NCBI GenBank assembly: GCA_900660155.1
Contig: CABFPE010000136.1
Coordinates: 1,113,487 to 1,177,486, forward strand
DNA: 64,000 nucleotides
Direction: 5' to 3'
DNA from: Hofstenia miamia
Lineage: Eukaryota; Xenacoelomorpha; Acoela; Hofsteniidae
In this document: in pieces, positions 13,294 to 25,800 of the stretch
Position numbering within the stretch: position 1 is the first letter of the stretch
How the letters are laid out: each line of letters opens with the position of its first letter
Translations under genes and position numbers: made by a program
Notes under the pieces: model-generated
Seen by the model: the letters and a program-made list of their open reading frames with translations, nothing else
The model's database searches: none
Told to the model about the DNA's origin: nothing

Positions 13294-13615
13294 CTTTGGG
13301 TTCTACTTACGGAGTATATTTTTATAAAAAACACAAAAAGCAGACGATTACATTCGGATAGCATTAGGCGGAAAAATGCAGGTTGTGCGAAATCTTTGAA
13401 ATAGCCCCAATAATGCTCTAGAGGTCATAGAAGCACCACTCCCTCTGTATTTTAATTATGCCGCTATTAATTTGAAAGAAGACTAATTGTTATAAGATCG
13501 AACTAGTTACAATCTACAGCATGTACGTGGTTAATGATTCAATATTGGATGTGAATGTTCGTGCCTGCATCAGTAGCATTTATCATTCATAATTTGTTAA
13601 AACAATAAGATGATT

Positions 13616-13621
13616 TTTATT
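13616..13621 (-). promoter_or_regulatory. Possible poly(A) signal of the carboxypeptidase gene
   Basis: AATAAA on the minus strand, about 210 bases past the stop codon. In DNA this AT-rich the hexamer is common, so only position supports it. Confidence 0.25.
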
Positions 13622-13829
13622 AAATGAAATTAAATGTTTCTTTAGAACTTAGAGAAAAAATTGATTCCTATTACTTCATCTCAACAGTAATCTATTACAA
13701 TTATTAATTATGAAATTTGTGAAAATGTTTTATGTACATAAAAAATAAAACACAGTAAAGAAATATTTTCATAAAATATAAAATTTAAAATTGCATTAAA
13801 ACTATATCCTAGGGCCTAATTATTCCACA

Positions 13830-13887
13830 TTAGTCAGTATCCACATCGAACTCTTCACTTGTATCTTCTGATTTTCCGGTACAGACA
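13830..13887 (-). CDS. AGTPBP1: CCP last exon with stop codon
   Basis: One base completes the split codon, then 18 codons of acidic tail ([15 protein letters not shown]) run to TAA at 13830-13832. The phase and acceptor (TTTAG) fit exon 6. The tail is much shorter than in vertebrate CCP1, so an additional small exon in the 2.6 kb intron cannot be excluded. Confidence 0.75.
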
Positions 13888-16800
13888 CTAAACATAAACA
13901 TGCAATGAAAGTGAAAATGTTACTTCAAAACAAATATCGTATAAATTCAAGCAACAGAAATTCTTCAAAGTTAAGTAACTCATATAAAACTATTTGTAAT
14001 AAATATGTTTAATTTTAAAAAAGCTAAACAAAGTAATTAAAAGGAAAATCCACGTTGATGAACATGAAATTTTGGGGCATAAATGCGCAGATTCATCGTT
14101 TGAAAAGCACAGGATTTGACGAGATTAGAAAATAACCCCATTGATATTGGGGCTACCGTGAAGTATAAACAAAAAACTCAGATTTAGCATTTCATTGCCG
14201 CATAAGATTCCCTCATATAAAATGTAGGTACTTGAAGATCTAATGGTAGTTGTTTATCCGAAAGAAAAATATTTACTTTTATGGCTAGATTAATATCAAA
14301 TGATGATAGTATTAAAAATTAGGATTAGGGTTAGGGTAGGGCAAATATGGAATTTTTGGTACAAGTGATTTCCATGGCGAAAAAATCCAATGACAATTTT
14401 TATCTACGGTTATGTTTTCGCTCAGTACAGCGGCCATTATGGGGACACAATTCCATGTTATTCATAAAAAAATTGGGCACTGTAAATATTAGCAAAAACA
14501 TATATTTTTGAGGTTGTTGATTTCATTGGTGCAATAAAAAATTCTCTAAGAGTAGCGAATTTAGAACAAGGAAAAATACTATACTTATCAATGCAAATAT
14601 AAAGAATGCTCGTTTCATAAAGTAATGAATTTACATATATAATCAGCTAACCATTACTATTATACGCTTCATTATAAATAATTTACTCCAACAGCTTCTT
14701 CAGATTTTAAAAGTGTTTCAGCATTATTGCGCAGTTAAATTTCCAGTTATATTGCATTTCATATACATGCATTTAGTTCTTTGGTTGACTAATTAAAAAA
14801 CTGGTTACTTTATTCTATTGATTGCCTGGTACGATTGTTAACCGAAGATAGTTGATTCTGAATTTCTATTGGACCACCACGTTTTTTACATTTATGTAAA
14901 ATATTCAGTATTTTTAAAATTTCTTTTTCTTTAGCACTTCCGTTTTTCACAATTAAAGTATTTTGGATTTCTTCACTGTAGCCAAAAAATCATCATTCTC
15001 TATTTTTTAGACAATTTCACTTCTTCATAGATTCTAGCCCATTTCTATTCTTACCTCTCATAAAAATTTTTCTTAATGCAATTCGAAACGACCAGATATG
15101 CATTGGCACTTACAAAGTTTTTTGTGGTAATGTCTGAACAGACGTTGTTCCACCACAAGCTTTCAATCGATTGTCCAGTTTTGCGAAGTCACTTTCACAT
15201 GCAAGATTTGTTACTCCAGCATTCCTAATCTTTGTTTAAACTGGTTACCCACAATCTATTTTAACACCTTGCCAATAAAGGTAGCTACTAAACGTCCTTT
15301 GCTGTATTTAAATTGTATTTGCATTTCTTCTGTACTAGTTCAACAATCTCATGCTTGAAAAAATCTCACTCCACATCATCCTTTACAATTTTCGACCTTA
15401 CAGTTTCATCATAGAGAAGATTACGAGGTCTCTAATTTCAGTGCATATTTCCGAGCAATCATTTTGTATGCATGTGTTGACAGTCAACTGGTGTCAAATA
15501 TTGAATCGAAGTAGTATATAATTGATTGTCGTCGTCTATCCATGAACTTTGTGATTTCAGCAATTACTACAAACGGCTCACCATAAACCTTTTGAACCCA
15601 CAGTGATCTCAATTATTCACCTTCATCAAAGTTTTGTGCTACTTGAATAGCGATATTGACTGATTGGCATGACAACAATTTTGATCTGTGCTATGATATG
15701 TATTTAAGCCATGGTGGCATAAATACATCCAATAATTTCAAAATGGCGCTAGAACCATTGTTCAAACTAAGATTAATTTTTGTGACCGCTAAAACAGTTC
15801 TTCAGGTAAAACTTTAGTTTGAACATATATAAACATTGCCACATGATGGGTCTATTGTCAAATTGAACACCCTAGAATATACCAAAAAAGAATTACAGCA
15901 GATGTCTTGTTTCGAGCTGCTGTATCATGTAGAATATAGGTAATTTAGCTGCTATTTTTAGAAATAGCGACTGTACTTACCGAAAACGTTACAATAGATC
16001 AAAAGTTTTAACAGATTTGAATTTAGCACAAAATTTTGGCACTTGTAGATGTTAACCTTTCGGAAAAAAGTGCTTATTTGCACTATTCCAGTATTACGAA
16101 TAAACTGGAATTACCTTCAAATTCGTAATGACATTATATATTTTGACCAATATCCTTTTTAAACAATTTAAATCAGTTTATGCCACTTTTTTTTTAATTT
16201 AGAGAATTATTTTGAGCTATGATTTACTCCCACTAAATTTGGGGCAACACTTATGAAATGGGGTCTTAAGTCTTAAACACCGGATTTTACGATATATAGC
16301 AGGATTTTAGATGTTTCTTTGCAAAACGAAAAAATTATGTAAAAAGTTCAATATTTAGCAGAATAAAATTGAAAATTAATAGTTAAGAACAAAGCATATG
16401 ATTTTGGTGAATTGTAGTACTACGCATCTATAAAATATAAGTGGATAGAAACAACGAAAATGGTAACACTTACAAATTAACAGGGGAATCTTCAGATGCA
16501 GTTGTGTCCTCCATTGATGTGGTATCTGATGTCAGACGAAGTTTAATCAAAGAGTCACAGAATTTTTCTCCCATTTCTGACAGTTCACGCACACCAATGT
16601 GATTGTGCTAAACAAGATATCTTTAACCTTAAACTTCCTAGAGTCCATTATGAAGGAAAAACCGGGTTTTTCCCATTTATAAAGAATTTTCTCCAAGAGG
16701 CATAGGCAGGTCTATTAGAGAAAATACTTTAATGCAATGTTGAAAATTCCTGCTAAAGCATATTACGGGTGCTGAAGTAGTTGAAAGGATGAACAATTCT

Positions 16801-19800
16801 TCTTTGAAAATTTCTAATTTTTGAAAAAGATTTAAATTCTCTTACCTAATGTTCATGTATTCATAAGATTTTGAGCCCATGAAAGCAATAAAGAACTATG
16901 ACTGTTTCTTGGTGTACAAAGATATTCCAATCCCATTGAGACATGTTGTGCGCAAAGTCAGAGGTCGGGGAGGGGCCAACTAGTGTTTTTAGATTAAGAA
17001 TAGCGGTAATAGTTTTTTAGCTAAAAGCGTTTATGAAATTTTTAAAGGATCATGAAAAAACGTTCACAAATCCCAGGCTGTTTATGGTCATCTTTGGAAA
17101 TGAATAGTTCTATTTTAACATGAATAGTTAGCGTAGCTAAATTTAATTAATAAGTCCAGAAAGGAGAGGAATTTATAGGGGTTCCATTGAATCATTGCGA
17201 CCACAATTCATCCACATGGAAAATTTCCATGACGCCATTTTCAAATAGAATGATAATAGGGTTGTATTTTAAATTGCTTCGTACATTGGGTATGTCTGTT
17301 AAATGAAAGCTATTTAGAAAATGATTCAGTTATTCTTGAATAAACTTTGCAGAAATTTCAATGAAGATGCGCTTTTGAGAAAGATTATATTTGCGGCACC
17401 ACGAACGAAAAAGATGCAAACCTTGTAGGGCCCGTAATCAAAACCACTAAATGTGGTCTCGAGGGTGTAACTGCAATTAATAGAACATTCCCTCCACACG
17501 ACCACTCTGGCAGTTGATTCTTTCATCTTTTCAACAGCGTAGTTGCAGCTTGTGGAGCAGAATCCAGGCGCATTTGTTGCCAATAAACGAGGTAGCATTC
17601 GGAATGTTGTGTCTTTGTTCGCTCGACCACGATCTTCACGACTCCAAGATTGCGACGCATTGCATCCATAGAGGAAGATATTCTTTTTGCGAGAGTGCCC
17701 ATGGAAGTCACAGAATACCTAAAAAGCAATTCATTCAATTATTACATTGTTAAAGTAAATCCAAAATTACTAAAGTCAAAATCATAACATACAAAACTTG
17801 AAAAAGAGATTGTATAGCAAAATCAAACCAGTGGTTTCTTGCCAATGAGACAAAGATACTGAATGAGGGATTTAGCATGAAATATGGTTGGCTGCAGCTT
17901 CTGCACTGGGCTCTGCCAACAACGATTGAGATCCACAGCTGCAAGTGAACAGCGGTTGTTGCCGTTTATTACGCCATCTGGATTCAACATTGGGATAATT
18001 TTGAAGACAAACCTTTCCCTGTGGGTTCGCGCGTTTTCAGAAACAAGAAAATTCAATGCACCCCACATTACCCACGATGCATTGCTTTCTCCTGGATGAA
18101 CACGAGAAGTCAGGAAGATAACCTGTCGCTCAGCTAAAAATTAAGTTTTCATTAAACAATGCACTTGTACATGCAAAATTAATATAAGCCGCCTATTCCA
18201 TCTAAAACCTACTAAGAAACTGTATGTACGTATTAGAAACAAAACCTGTTTAAATTAATCGTCAACGATTGAATATCGAAAGAAACAATTTTAAAAGAAA
18301 ACTTCGGATTGACTCTGTTTTATGTGGGAAAATCGAAATAAACATATGCAGGTCGTTACAATCTTCAACTACATTGTGAATATAGTATTTTAATGAACTG
18401 AAAAAATAAGTACTGGAGAATCATTTGCAACGCTAAAGACACTCTAATCATCACAGTTTTGGAAAATGCTCATCCTTTAATTTCACTCCCAAAGCAAATC
18501 CTTATAAAGATAAGTGGAATAGATTAGAAAGTAATGGGGAAATCAATATCCATAATTGATTGAAGAGGAACATATAATAAAGAATTTGAAAAGCTTATCA
18601 GTATAAAGTGTAATTACAAATTTTGAGAATTAGGTCAAACAAACTTTGTAATCACCAGAGTAGTAAAAAGTCAATAAATTCAAATCTTTTGTATTAAATT
18701 GCAAAAATGAATCATAAAAAATAAAATTACAATTACATTCGAAAGTCAATAAAAATTTTAGTCAATATTGTCAACTTTTTTTTATTAGAGTAAAAAGAAA
18801 ACACATTCAAGGACTAAACACAGTCTTGATAGAAATTTTGTTTACACTACCTAACAAATTATTTTTGCAAAAGTTTAAATTGTAATCGCAGATTTTAGCA
18901 CCACGATTATTATTTGCTGAGTAGAAAAATGTTATATTGACTTTTATATCACAGATTTAGGTTCAATTGAATGCCTCTGTTAATAGCCTGCACTAAAAAA
19001 CAGCTCCATAAATACCTTTTGCATGTGATATATGTATCAAAAAATATAATTCAGGGTGGAAAGCTTTGTATCTCTTCTAAGGAAATGTTTCAGAAAAAAA
19101 CTTCTTTCAACAACCTGAGGTTGGCTGACATTTTTGCAAACTACACAGTAATTTGGGGGAAATTACACCCTATGATAAAGCTATAAGAGTTGTTGTACCA
19201 TAATCATTAATATGTTTTAAACTATAACAAATGCTGATTAGGAAGCTCATTGCGTGTCAGAATTTCCTTGGCTCTGTAGGATTTTGGCTTCATTAGTTCA
19301 GTTTTAACCTGTAGAATTATAGAACTAAAAAACATAAAATATATGAAATACATCACTCATGGTCTATAAAAAGTCATTTATAAGGTCAATTTAAAAAACT
19401 CATTTACCTTAGTAATCACTTACCGATAAGTTTGGCGTTTTCCTCTGTTGATAAAGAGGGATCTTGTGCAGCTGTGATAGTGATGAGAGGACATTCATTA
19501 CCCGCCAAAGTTTCACAAAGTGTTTGATTTTGAAAGTATACAAAGTTTGCTTCTGCTACCTTTTTTAATTTCTCCAGATGAACCTAAAACATTATTGTAA
19601 AACTTTATAGTTAAAAACTGAAAGTTGAGCACCTAGAAATGTAAGACAACCTATGCAGCAACTTAGGTAATATATTTTACCGCATACTATAGTATTTGCA
19701 AAAACATCGCGATATAGCATCATGGGTTTCGGATGACCATAGACGTTACACGAGGTGTACAACAGGCGGTTGAGAATAACTATGCGCTACAAACACTAGG

Positions 19801-22800
19801 CAAACTTGAACAGCTAGACATATTTAACTCGAAGTATATCAACTATTTACGGAGTTTATTATCTTTCCTTTGAACGGTATGTAACACTGAGCATTTACTG
19901 TATAAAAACTATGGTAAAGGCTTGAAGACTAACTGAAAGAATAAAAAGAAATTTCGTTACTTTATAATTACGCTATAATACATGTATTTGCATTTCAAAA
20001 TTGACAGAACGTGCAAGTTGATAAAACTATAAAACGACCAGTGGTACACTGGAATATTTGTTTCGTCCTATAAATTCGAAGCACATTCGACGATGCAAGC
20101 GAGCGTGAGGTACCCATTGTCTGCGTTGGACATTAATTTCTTGTTGAAATGGTGAGCTTGTGATGGACATTTAAAATAAATTAAACCTAGACTGAATTTG
20201 TAGGCTTACATTTTAAGAAAAGCCTTAAATTCTGTATGATTCTTTAATGTTTACACATGAATTATCATTATGATATACATAAATTTTATATTGATTGGAC
20301 ACTTAATTCACTGGAAGAGGGCTTGGTTGAACTCATTCTTTACCAAATTTCGTGAGTCTGGGCTGAATTTGTGGTTAGCTTTTGAGGGCCTCGGTTGGAA
20401 CACTTTCATGTCTAAGTCAGCGCAAAACAATTGCAAATATCAATTTAAATGGGAATACCACTACCTGGAAATCAAAAAACATAAAACACTCGTCACAATA
20501 AATGTTTTCTTTAAATTTTCACTTCCATTTAGAACTGCGTCCATTAAATTTTTAAATGAAAATAATTCTTGTTGAAATTTTTTCCAAATCAACACATAAA
20601 TCGTTAGAAATTTATAATGAACAAGTGCACATGGTGTGACAATTTATTATTGAGGAATTCACCAAAGCCAGTGTTGAACATGAACATAATTTTAGCACTT
20701 GAAACCTGAAGGCATGCTTTCTATTCGTTCAGATTACAGAACTTGCTGGGATGTTATGGTCGGGCGGCGAAAATTGAATTTTTCATTATTGTTTCTTGGC
20801 AACTTGTAATGCGAACATTATTTGGCAATATCTCTGAAGGTATGGGTTAGAGAAAATGCCTCAAAATTTACTTTTCCATTTCAAATTGGAGCCATGTTAA
20901 CCCAAGTTTACGTTTTCAACACGACTTTAACGTACTGGAAAACCTTTACGAATAACGATTTCTATGAAACTTATTGAAAATTGTTCATATTTCATGAATT
21001 AAAAACTAAACTTGATGCAGCTTATCTACAAAACGGCATTTAAAAATTCTACAATCTAATCCTAATTAAACAAGTTGCGTATCATTAGAATATAGAAAAA
21101 ACCGTCAATAACTTTATGTTAATATATTGATGGGCAGCCATAGCAAAAGTGTATTAGAAAATAAAAAAGTTATTGGTGAAATCTAATATAAAAATAGCGA
21201 AACAGCACAAGCACAGATAAGCAGCGCAACATAAACGATAGATAAAGCACAAAACCATTATCTACACCCAAGTTGTAGCACATTTTGTGGTTGGAAGAAG
21301 ACCTAAACTTTTGCAGAAATTAACGGAATATAAGTAAAAATGTGCAGTAAAATAATTTCCTTGGGCATGCACACTGACTTAAGATAACTAAAATCCAACA
21401 CAATTGGTATCACCCACTTCATTTCACTATAAAATAAATCATCATGTTAAAACAGCTGAATGAAAAAAACGCAGTGATATCATTGTGCAATAGTCTCTGT
21501 TTTCAGAATATGTCCACTATCATCGATTTTTCGTTAGGAGATGGGTCAACTATCTTCAACATTACTATGCGCATGACCTGCTAAATACACGACCTCCTTG
21601 ATTGCCGACATTGCCTCTTAGTGGGAGGCGGACAAGGCATTAAACAAAATACTTCGTTTTGAGATGATTATTGTCTCACCCATGCGTTTGTGCGGAACAG
21701 GAATCAACAAATACATTGGGCGCAATCCCGATGGAAACACATGCGCACTATTTTAATTAGGAGGGTCTAAAATGCGAAAACTAAATTGAGTGACGTCAGG
21801 GATATTACGTAATAATACTATAAGAAAATTGCGAAAAACGGTTTATTAAATTACTATTTTCATTATGTATATTGCTGTAGTTAGTTTATGCCATAGTTTT
21901 GAAATATTTATTTAATTTTGTTTATTGCTGATGTTTTATAATAATTTAAATTTGATAAGTCAACTACTGAAATATACATAAAAAATTTACAGAACGCGGA
22001 AAATAACCATTTATTTCTAAGCACATTTACAGTAGACTTTTTGTTATCGCAGATCATTGCTAAATTATCTAAACCCGCGATTAAATTGGTGTACTGCTTA
22101 ACTTCAAATAAAACTGGAATGGGAATATATTATGAAGACTATTTAAGAAAATATTGCATAAATATATCGGAATATGTTGTTGTTCTCTTTTGCAACAATG
22201 CCCACTATATTTCTGTAGTTATAGACACAAAAACTTATACATTGATTCTTTCGCAAATCATGACATGAGTTTACTATCTAAAATTACGGAAATTTTTCAA
22301 ATCCATGTGACGCACAACAGTATCTATAATCTTAAAGTGCAGGAGAATGGTAATTCTTGTGGTGTTTGGTTAGTTTCCACAATATATTGTATTTTCAATA
22401 GTAATCAATTTCCTGAACCATCCACAGAATGCTTCAACTTCATTAATAAAAATATAATTTTGTTTGGAGAAGATGTGAATTCTGCACCATTAAATTCAGA
22501 ATTTTTTAACAAAAAGTCCATTCTTGAGATTTGCGAAGAGAGCCCAAAGCCCATTTCTACATCTGAGAAATTGCTCAATTGGCGTAAGTTAAATGGCTCT
22601 TTTTTATCAACACAAAATCTTTTTTAAATTTTTTTTTGCAAAGAAACTGCTTTGCCTGCTGTGCCATTTGAAAGAAAATGTTTACTATATTGTTGACAAT
22701 CAACAATCGTTTTAATAAAAAACCATTGTAGAGTGATGATTGTGGGGTTTGGTGTAAACACAGTGCACCTTTATCACATTTTTTGTTGAAAAACGAGAAT

Positions 22801-25800
22801 TTAGTTCACATTAAGAAATTACAAAATGTTTTCTATTCGGAGCGATTAACACATGGTGTTAAGGGAATTATTAGAATAGATCCGCAGCCATTGGCTAATG
22901 AAGTTGTTACTTAGCAATTTTCTTATTCTAAACTAAAAGCAGACGAAAAATATAAGAGACGAATTACACGCATTAATGGTGTCATTTTTCAGCAAAATAT
23001 TGCAGTATAGAAATATCTAGTAAATTTCCCAGGCTTAATTCTACGAGCTGGAAGCAAATACGCAACACCATATATCCGGACATCTGCATTAGGGTTAAAA
23101 GAAATTTCGCAAAATGCTGAAAATGCCAGCAACCGCGAAATCTGAAACAAATCGATAATATAAAGGCCAAGAAGCATCTTTCTGACAACTAGTTAATCGA
23201 GATCCGAAAAAAAGACCGGCATTCTTGAACCGAAAAATCTATACCTCACAAACTTTGTTTAATAAAATGAATCAAATGTTCATCCAAACCGCATGTCTTT
23301 GTATCTTCAAAAAACATTTCAAGATAAATTCAGCTATAAAAAGTCTAACACGCCGAAAAATTTAAGAGCAAAAATTCCAAGGCGCCATAAATTTAACTAT
23401 AGAAAGTCCAAAGCAGGTCTTAAAGATTTCTGATAAAATGATAATTTAAAGACATCGCGCTGTTATTAAACACAAAACTCGTTTCGATAGTATCTCACTA
23501 TAACAAATAACGTCAAATCTCTGACGGCACTTATTTAGTTTTCGCATTTTAGACTCACCCATTTTAATTGAGCCGGTGAGCACTGTAATCGCGATCTCCA
23601 CGTTGATTGTATCAACTCTAATCGCTAAGTCAACGTGCGATGGAGAATTACCACAAGACGGCAACTTTATTTTGAGTAACTAAGCAAATTGAAACACAAT
23701 AGTTTGTTTATCAAAGAAATGTGGATAAAGTCATTACGAAGGTTAAATTATGTGCCAAACAATAATTCATTTGTTTGTGAAACTCGTTTTGACAGAAATA
23801 CATTCGAAAAACAAAAGGTGGTATAAAAAATTAAAGATGGAATTGATACCAATTCCAACGTTATTTCCATTTCAGAAATCTGTCCAATTTAATGAAGGAC
23901 AACTATGCTAATTGAATTAGATACATATTTCTAAGTTGGGCAAAGGCTGATTTAGATACTTGTTGCTCTTATGGAGCGATATATCCCTAGCTAAGCGCTC
24001 ACTAGTATAATTGGCGTTATTGTCAATCAACGGGCTCTGGTTTATAAGCAAACTGTAACCATGACAACTATGTTAATGACGTCAGATAACATGTAAATAA
24101 TTATTACGTCACTACGAGGACGTACTATGTTATTATGATTTTCACTTTAACTCAACGAAGTTGTATTTTTACATGTTAGTAGAATGGTTCTTTAGATAAT
24201 AGTATTTGTTATTAATAGAATGTTATTCAATTGAGGTTAGTACGTGTGCCTTGCGATTGCTTATATTGTGAGTTAGAGTGCATTTTGTGAAATTTATATA
24301 TATATGAAGAATTACAAGTTGTAACTTATCTTGCTCGATATGTTCAAAAAAAAGTTAGATGGTATTAAATGCCAAACATGTGTTCGACAGCAGTCTGGTT
24401 CAATAGAGGAAATCTTTTTCTAACATTTTAATGATGTTAATAGGGGAGGTCTCAGTATTCCTCATTTAGTGTCTTTTCAATTAGTGAAGAACGTATTTAA
24501 AAAACTAGTATTTAGTTTTAATCAAGTTCATTCATTGAACTTTTCTAATTTTTGAAGTTCACTAGTAATGAGTCTTCGTGAATATGTAAATGTTAAAAAA
24601 TGTTGCATGCGATTTCCATGACGAGTTGTCTTTAAATAAAATCTTTTCATTTTGTGTGAACGTATTTTTTGATAATAAACACATTTATTTTACTAATGAT
24701 CAACTCATTGCTATAAACAAACAAATACAAAAGATCGATGGAGAAATGAACATATGTGTTTTGAAATGGTTGCAAAGAATTGATTTAATAATTTAATGTA
24801 TATTTTGTTGTTGTAGTTGAATTTTAATTTTATGGAAGTAAATTGTACAAAATTCCCTAGGAATTACATGGCAATTACGAATTGTCAAAATTCTAATGTA
24901 ATATGGTTAATATAAAGTCAAGAATACATTAAAATTTTGGTAACTTAAAATGAATGTTCACCATCTTATGTGAAAATTTCAAGCAAACACTAACTGCAAA
25001 TTACAAGAAATAGTGAAAAATAGTAAATAATTGCAAATTTAGTCCTTTACAATTTATATTTGTTTATACAGAGTCCACCTCCCACTGAGAGTCATTGTCG
25101 ACAGTTACGTAGACCGTGTATTCAATAGGTCAAATGCCATGCCTATATTTAACGCCAAAGTGGACGTTGGTCTGACAGCCGGCTCTGATAAACGTTTGTC
25201 CAAGAACATAGGATTAACTAGCATTATAAATAAAGTAAGATACATCGCTACCATCATTGCAGAAGTGTGGGCCTACGACAAATGCCAGGCAACACAGAAA
25301 ATAGTGTCATTTTTTATATCAGGGTGTGCTGCCCTTATACTAAACGGACTCGTCCGAACAAGTCATGGTTAACCTGAAGGTGATTGGATAGAGTGCACAC
25401 AGCCTATTGTCTCAGATGTCCAGGCCAGAGGCATTGACGCAGTGAAGAGGTTTTTACGACCCTACTAGGTTGATGATAGCCTTAAGTCTTGTAATTGCAA
25501 CAAAGATAAATTTCTACAGTACCAATAATCACACAGGAACCAATATGTCTTCATTGCGAGATTATGTCGAAAAAAATTTTACTATGTTTTTTCCTGGGCA
25601 TGTTACAGAACGCATAGTTACCTTCGTACATGCCCTTGGCCATTACGCCTTCATTAGATATATTTTGCCACCCTGGGTATGGAAGGAGTCATTCCGACAG
25701 CAAGTACATTTAGTAGTCCCACCGCATTTGGGTTTGAGGCTTCTGAGGACATTCGCTTAAGATTTGCTGGTGTGCTAACTGGTCTGGCCAAGGTTGGTGT

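Larger units (their letters stand above)
21759..23560 (+). mobile_element. MULE-like DNA transposon carrying a Ulp1 protease domain
   Basis: The element is bounded by a perfect 9-bp target duplication, ATTTTAATT, at 21750-21758 and 23561-23569. Its ends are inverted: the left has GGGTCTAAAATGCGAAAACT and the right, reverse-complemented, has GGGTGAGTCTAAAATGCGAA, with further matching through a GACGTCAG-like segment for about 45 bp. At 1802 bp, with a protease domain and no transposase, it is a deletion derivative. Nine-base duplications point to Mutator-like elements, some of which carry Ulp1 genes. The KDZ/Zisupton group also uses Ulp1 but usually makes 8-bp duplications. It sits in antisense orientation inside the 8.1 kb CCP intron. 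Confidence 0.82.

Noticed and set aside
17514-17753. Plus-strand ORFs over the carboxypeptidase exons (also 17884-18099)
   Set aside because: They are antisense shadows of exons whose minus-strand reading matches CCP motifs in full.
22982-23188. Minus-strand ORFs inside the Ulp1-bearing element
   Set aside because: Shadows of the decayed plus-strand coding tract; no family resemblance.
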